Assembly (NCBI GenBank): GCA_030638325.1
Contig: DAOWEV010000126.1
Span: forward strand, 1-20,251
Direction of reading: 5' to 3'
DNA length: 20,251 nucleotides
From: Bacteroidales bacterium
GTDB lineage: Bacteria; Bacteroidota; Bacteroidia; Bacteroidales; JAGOPY01
The notes below the pieces were generated by a model. That model saw nothing but the letters and a program-made list of their open reading frames with translations. It searched no databases and was not told the DNA's origin. The translations under genes and the position numbers were made by a program. This document shows positions 16,208 through 20,251 of this stretch, piece after piece; the stretch's first letter is position 1; each line of letters opens with the position of its first letter.

Positions 16208-19200
16208 CTATTTAGTCTTATCCGGCGCTTTTGGAATGTCCGGAGTAGGCTTGTAATTTTTCAGTTCTTCGAGGATCACCTCGATGGCTTTGTCTAATTG
16301 AGCATCCACACCGAGGTATTCCTGGTGCGGGTCGTTGTCGACCCAGATATCGGGATCTACGCCTTCTCCTTCGATGATCCATTCACTTTCATCGGCAGAA
16401 TAGGAGGCAAATTCAGGTTTTCTCATGTCGCCGCCATCAACGAACCTGTGAGGGCCACGGATCCCTACAACCCCACCCCAGGTGGTAACGCCGATCAATT
16501 TTCCAAGGCCATGCCTTCTGAATGAATAGGGAAACAGGTCTCCATCAGATGCTGAATACTGGTCGATGATGCATACCATGGGGCCAAGCATCATCTGTCG
16601 TGGTGTATGGCTTGGCACCGTAACATTCCTGGCCATATTGGAACGGGTAAGCTTTCTCCGTAACCGTTCGATGATCATAGGCGAAACATTGCCTCCCCCA
16701 TTGCCACGGTCATCTATAATGAGGGCTTTTTTAGTAAGCTGCGGGTAAAAATGTTTCACAAATTCATTCAATCCGGTTTGTCCCATATCCGGAATGTGAA
16801 TATACCCCACCTGGCCTCCGGTCTTTTCATTTACATAATCGATGTTCTGTTGTACCCAGTTGTAATAATATAATCCGGCTTCGTCGCCAATGGGGGTCAC
16901 AATAACGTCACGGGAACCTTCTTCATCAGCTTCGGGATTCACCGTAAGTATAACTTCCTTTCCGGCTTTTCCGACAAGGGCCCTGTAAAGGTTTTTCATA
17001 TCTTTTGTGGAGTGCCCGTTCACCGCGAGGATATAATCTCCTTCGGCAACATTCACGCCAATTTCCGTCAAAGGTGATGTGAGTTTTTTATTCCAGTTCT
17101 CGCCTTTCAGGATCTTATCCACCTTAAAGTAACCGGACTCATCCTTGCTGAGTTGAGCGCCCAGCAAACCGGTTTTAATGCGCTCGGGAGCCGGCTTGTC
17201 GCCTCCGTTTACATAAGAATGGCCAACGTTGAGTTCCCCTATGAGTTCTCCGATCACGTAATTGAGATCGTTGCGATTGTTCACATAGGGTAATAAAACG
17301 GCATATTTTTCCTTCATGGCTTCCCAGTCGAGACCGTGCATATTCTCAACATAGAAGAAATCACGCATCTGCCTCCAGGCTTCGTAGTATATTTGCTCCC
17401 ATTCCTTTTTGTTGCAGACATAAACTTTCATATTCGACAGGTCTGCAAATTTCTCAGGCTTGATCTTGTCTGAAGGCAGTGGAATAACGGCATATTTATC
17501 CTTCTGTGCCACCAGCATTTTCTTGCCATCGGCAGAGATCTCGAACCCATAATCTTTACCGAGTTCAATCTCTTTCTTTTTCTTGAGGTCGTACATCTTC
17601 AGGAATATCCCATCCCCACCGGCAGAACGTTCATTATAATAGATTTTATCCCCGATACATTCAGCACCCCAGTAATTAGAAGCTTTTACAGGCAGGCTGA
17701 TGATCCTGTCCTGTAAACCTTCTGTGTCTATCTTTATATCTTCATCCTTCTCTTCTTCACCGTTTTCATCATCCCCATTTCCATTCTCTTCTTCCGTCCC
17801 ATCATCTTCATCTATCTCAACCTCATCATTTTCAGGCGCAAACGGGTTCGGGTTATCTTTTGATAAAACCACGAGGTATATCCTGTTCATATTCTGATAG
17901 GCATGGTTCCATTCCGTATTACTGTATATCGGGTTGAAATCCCGGTCGGAGTTAAAGACAATATATTTACCATCGCAACTGAATGAAGCGCCGGCAGAAG
18001 AATACCAATCGCCTGTCACGGGGTATTTTTCTTCGGATTCCAGATTATATAGCTCTACCCTGCCAAAGAAACCGGGTTCCATAGCCGTATAAACGATCCA
18101 CTTGTTATCGGGGGACCAGTTGTAATTGAAATACTCCCAGACATCTTCCTGGCCGACCAGGGTAATCTTTTTGCTTTCTATGTCAATATATTGCAGCCTC
18201 AGTTTTTTATCCGCCCACATTATCTTTTTACTGTCGGGCGACCACTCTACGGCATATTTATAGGTATCACCGCCGGTGGTTAACTGAACGGCATCTCCGG
18301 AACCATCCTGGGGGGTGATATATATTTCAAATTCTCCACTTTCATCGGAAACGTAAGCAATGTGCTTACCATCAGGTGACCAGACTGCATTGCGGTCGTG
18401 GGCTTCCGGACTTTCGGTCAGATTCCTGGTAACACCATGTTCGGCAGGTATGGTAAAGACATCTCCCCGGGCACTGAAAAGTAAGCGCTTACCATCAGGA
18501 GATATTTCGGCATTGGTGATCAATTTAGAAGCGTCTTTGATCTCGTTCCTGCCGGCAATAAAATCATCGTTGATCATGATCTGAAGCTTTTTGGCTTCGA
18601 GTGTATTCAGGTCGAACAGGTAAATAAATCCTCCGTTTTCATAAACAATAGCCTCATCTCCGAGGGAAGGGAATTTGATGTCATACTCCGTATAGTTTGT
18701 GAGCTTGGTTGTCGTCTTGTCTTGTGTATCCCATACAAAAAGATTCATGGTGCGGTCGCGGTTTGAAAGAAAATAGATCTTATCACCGTGCCACATCGGG
18801 AACATTTCCTGGGCGTCATTATTGGTGATGTTTTGAACCTCACCTGTCTGAAAATCAAAAATCCTGATATCGTCTGCCATGCCGCCTTTGTAATATTTCC
18901 ATGTCCTGAATTCCCTCATGACCCTGTTGAAGGCGAGCTTCTCACCATCCGGTGAATAACTACAGAATCCTCCTGTGGAAAGTGGTATTTCCAAAGAAAC
19001 ACCTCCTTCTGCAGGCACACTGAACAGTTGCCCTTTGAAAGAATTAAATGACTGCTTCCGTGACCTGTAAATAACATTTTTCCCATCATTGGTCCAGGTC
19101 ATCACAATGTTGTTCGGGCCCATCCTGTCAGACATATCATCCCTTCCAAGTGTGGCGGTATAAGTCAGCCTAATTGGCGCCCCGCCTTCAGCAGGCATCA

Positions 19201-19471
19201 CATAAACTTCAGTATTGCCATCGTACTGGGCGGTAAATGCCAGTTCAGAACCATCCGGAGAGAACCTGGCAAACAATTCAAAACCTTCATGACCGGTTAG
19301 TTTCCGGGCAATTCCACCATCCGTGTTCACAGTATACAGATCACCGGCATAAGTGAATACGAGTTGATCGCCATGAACGGCAGGAAACCTCAGCAACCTG
19401 GCTTCGTCCTGAGCGTTCAGAAACCCGGTGAAAAGAATAAAAGTAACAATGATCAGGAGAATCTTTTTCAT
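16208..19471 (-). CDS. Exported tricorn-type protease (S41 family)
   Basis: The 1087-residue product matches the layout of archaeal and bacterial tricorn proteases, which are of similar length and cut peptides into short products. A signal peptide (1-20, ending 'LNAQ') indicates export, so it would act in the periplasm or at the envelope. Residues about 25-620 carry WD40/PD40-like propeller blades ('FSPDGSELAF', 'WSPDGKHIAYVSDESGEFEIYI'). A strongly acidic linker follows at about 545-580, made mostly of D, E, G and N. Then come a C1 helical domain (about 690-760), a PDZ domain (about 805-885, 'GDYILAVNGHSTKDM') and the S41-like C2 domain. Probable catalytic residues are His751 in 'NVGHSY', Ser975 in 'YSASDGD', and Glu1034 or Glu1036 in 'EGEGVDPDIW'. 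The residue before the histidine, serine in Thermoplasma tricorn as I recall it, is glycine here. The ATG has an A/T-rich leader. The neighbours give no functional link; export suggests scavenging of peptides. Confidence 0.92.
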   Translation of the reverse strand: MKKILLIIVTFILFTGFLNAQDEARLLRFPAVHGDQLVFTYAGDLYTVNTDGGIARKLTGHEGFELFARFSPDGSELAFTAQYDGNTEVYVMPAEGGAPIRLTYTATLGRDDMSDRMGPNNIVMTWTNDGKNVIYRSRKQSFNSFKGQLFSVPAEGGVSLEIPLSTGGFCSYSPDGEKLAFNRVMREFRTWKYYKGGMADDIRIFDFQTGEVQNITNNDAQEMFPMWHGDKIYFLSNRDRTMNLFVWDTQDKTTTKLTNYTEYDIKFPSLGDEAIVYENGGFIYLFDLNTLEAKKLQIMINDDFIAGRNEIKDASKLITNAEISPDGKRLLFSARGDVFTIPAEHGVTRNLTESPEAHDRNAVWSPDGKHIAYVSDESGEFEIYITPQDGSGDAVQLTTGGDTYKYAVEWSPDSKKIMWADKKLRLQYIDIESKKITLVGQEDVWEYFNYNWSPDNKWIVYTAMEPGFFGRVELYNLESEEKYPVTGDWYSSAGASFSCDGKYIVFNSDRDFNPIYSNTEWNHAYQNMNRIYLVVLSKDNPNPFAPENDEVEIDEDDGTEEENGNGDDENGEEEKDEDIKIDTEGLQDRIISLPVKASNYWGAECIGDKIYYNERSAGGDGIFLKMYDLKKKKEIELGKDYGFEISADGKKMLVAQKDKYAVIPLPSDKIKPEKFADLSNMKVYVCNKKEWEQIYYEAWRQMRDFFYVENMHGLDWEAMKEKYAVLLPYVNNRNDLNYVIGELIGELNVGHSYVNGGDKPAPERIKTGLLGAQLSKDESGYFKVDKILKGENWNKKLTSPLTEIGVNVAEGDYILAVNGHSTKDMKNLYRALVGKAGKEVILTVNPEADEEGSRDVIVTPIGDEAGLYYYNWVQQNIDYVNEKTGGQVGYIHIPDMGQTGLNEFVKHFYPQLTKKALIIDDRGNGGGNVSPMIIERLRRKLTRSNMARNVTVPSHTPRQMMLGPMVCIIDQYSASDGDLFPYSFRRHGLGKLIGVTTWGGVVGIRGPHRFVDGGDMRKPEFASYSADESEWIIEGEGVDPDIWVDNDPHQEYLGVDAQLDKAIEVILEELKNYKPTPDIPKAPDKTK

Positions 19472-19545
19472 AATAAATTAGTTTAGTTTAATTTGAATTA
19501 GAAATCCACCTTCTTTCATGGTGGTTATGTTCACTTCTTATAAGT

Positions 19546-19610
19546 TTTGGGCTAAAGCCCGGTTATTATTCTTATTTCTTTCTCCGCCCTAAAGGACGGA
19601 GTTAGTTATT
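19546..19610. repeat. REP-like double hairpin, copy 2
   Basis: This has the same architecture as the element at 7395: GGGCTAAAGCCC (19549-19560), a 21-nt spacer starting GGTT, then CTCCGCCCTAAAGGACGGAG (19582-19601) and a 'ttagttattt' tail. The second palindrome differs in sequence from copy 1, yet its arms still pair. Its one mismatch is a G-U pair only when read on the minus strand, the strand of the genes. It lies in the leader of the tricorn gene, about 75-135 bp before its ATG. Confidence 0.65.
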
Positions 19611-19654
19611 TCCCCATCATTCCCTGTCCGTCCAGCCAGGTAGGCATTTTTCTA

Positions 19655-19713
19655 CAATTCCATCATTCTATTTTCCCATCATTCCATTTTTCCATCATTC
19701 CATTGTTCCATTT
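19655..19713. repeat. Minisatellite of 'ccatcattccatt' units
   Basis: Four or five degenerate copies of a 13-15 bp unit (ttccatcattctatt, cccatcattccattt, tccatcattccattg and so on) lie in tandem. They sit in the 780-bp gene-free stretch upstream of the tricorn gene. Similar words (tccatcactccttcattcc, opposite strand) occur just past the end of the gene at 361. I see no coding use. Confidence 0.6.
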
Positions 19714-19800
19714 CCCCCGCCCAATGGATGCAATTCAAAGAACTATCCGACTAAATAATACTAATTGTATTTAAATCATTGGAAATAATATAGCTATTTC

Positions 19801-19958
19801 ATATTTCGCCCCTATGGGGCTTCTACATTGATTGTTACCTATTTCTACAAATATTTCGCCTCTACGAGGCTATGTTCATTAGCACCAGAGGTGCGGGATA
19901 TTTGTAGTAGAACAATGAACTAGTGCTTTAAAAAAGTGCCGTAGGTACGACATGTAAA
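19801..19958. repeat. Multi-hairpin palindromic element
   Basis: Four short hairpins follow one another: GCCCC-TAT-GGGGC (19808-19820), GCCTC-TAC-GAGGC (19858-19870), GCACC-AGA-GGTGC (19882-19894) and the looser GTGCC-GTA-GGTAC (about 19936-19948). Each has 5-bp arms and a 3-nt loop. The second and third are enclosed by a perfect 10-bp inverted repeat, CTACAAATAT (19845-19854) with ATATTTGTAG (19898-19907), so the whole can fold as a three-way junction. The phrase 'atatttcgcc' precedes both of the first two hairpins (19801 and 19851), showing internal duplication. No ORF crosses it. It resembles dispersed repeats I remember from environmental Bacteroidota, possibly mobilised in trans. Confidence 0.65.
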
Positions 19959-20015
19959 TATGTATTATTTTTTTCCGGACAATAGCGGTAAAATAGTTGG
20001 TAAACGCTTTCGAGG

Positions 20016-20032
20016 TGCCAAAATAATGCCAA
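20016..20032 (-). promoter_or_regulatory. Possible sigma-54 (-24/-12) promoter
   Basis: The minus strand reads TTGGCATTATTTTGGCA. This has the TGGCA block of the -24 element and GC of the -12 element at the required GG-N10-GC spacing; the usual TTGC is TGGC here. Transcription would run toward lower coordinates, starting near 20005. The next gene start in that direction (19471) is more than 500 bp away, with repeats between. Confidence 0.35.
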
Positions 20033-20116
20033 TTTTCAGAAAGCCTTATTAAACAAACAAATATAATATTTATTTATCAATTGTCACGTTTGGGTTGTAC
20101 GTTTTCGCAAACCGGA

Positions 20117-20132
20117 TGTCCATATTCGGACA
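20117..20132. promoter_or_regulatory. TGTCC-N6-GGACA palindrome: activator site or terminator
   Basis: TGTCCATATTCGGACA is a 5-bp-arm palindrome about 85-115 bp upstream of the possible sigma-54 promoter, the usual distance for an enhancer-binding regulator. On the plus strand it is followed by one G and eight T residues (20134-20141), so it could instead be a weak intrinsic terminator for a plus-strand gene. No such gene is visible in the window. Confidence 0.35.
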
Positions 20133-20251
20133 GTTTTTTTTCAGACTTCAATTGCTAACGTGAATCAAGGATTGAGGTTTTAGGTCATGGGTTACTAGTG
20201 TTATGTTAATCTTGAAATGACGGATAAAGCCTTTTTAATTTTATTCGAGCA

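Noticed and set aside
19472..19522. A 13-codon leader-like frame (ATG near 19520) ending just before the tricorn start, with a CCACC/GGTGG hairpin
   Set aside because: It is too short, has no regulatory amino-acid run, and rests on only one 5-bp stem. It cannot be separated from chance.
1..20251. CRISPR arrays, tRNA/rRNA genes, transposases, defence or biosynthetic clusters
   Set aside because: None is visible on either strand. The tandem repeats present are short, degenerate and lack regular unique spacers.

Overview
The window looks like a piece of a Bacteroidota chromosome, probably a Bacteroidales-type organism known from metagenomes. The evidence is a C-terminal type IX secretion (T9SS) sorting domain on one giant protein, LamG and beta-helix surface proteins, a TPR-transmembrane-LuxR regulator of a type common in this phylum, A-rich leaders with little Shine-Dalgarno signal, one TAnnTTTG-like promoter box, and intergenic DNA full of short palindromes and minisatellites. 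All convincing genes lie on the minus strand, so transcription runs from high to low coordinates. I see no tRNA, rRNA, CRISPR array or transposase gene.

Reading in the direction of transcription: 19472-20251 has no gene. It holds a possible sigma-54-type promoter with an upstream palindrome, a multi-hairpin repeat, a minisatellite and a REP-like double hairpin. 16208-19471 encodes an exported tricorn-type protease (propellers, PDZ, S41-like catalytic domain). After a hairpin-forming repeat comes 14024-15997, a periplasmic-TPR, single-membrane-helix, cytoplasmic LuxR-type HTH protein. A stretch of degenerate minisatellites follows, then a possible regulated promoter, a 40-codon coiled-coil ORF (13618-13740), and a roughly 2045-residue T9SS-secreted LamG protein (7473-13610). 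A second REP-like double hairpin separates this from a giant beta-helix/LamG protein (361-7326). That reading frame is interrupted by one in-frame TAG at 2008-2010, so it appears as a 1772-codon part and a 540-codon part. Its 3' end stops inside a beta-strand repeat, has no visible sorting domain, and runs into repeat-rich DNA.

The genes do not form an obvious pathway. The two giants are cell-surface or secreted proteins of likely adhesive or glycan-binding role. The tricorn homologue is an exported peptide-processing enzyme, and the TPR-LuxR protein is a possible one-component membrane regulator whose targets cannot be read from the window. I found no clear defence, biosynthetic or mobile system. 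The points most worth checking are the amber-split giant, the possible sigma-54 control region now separated from any gene by repeats, the tandem 11-bp repeat upstream of the second giant, and the central domain of that giant that I do not recognise.
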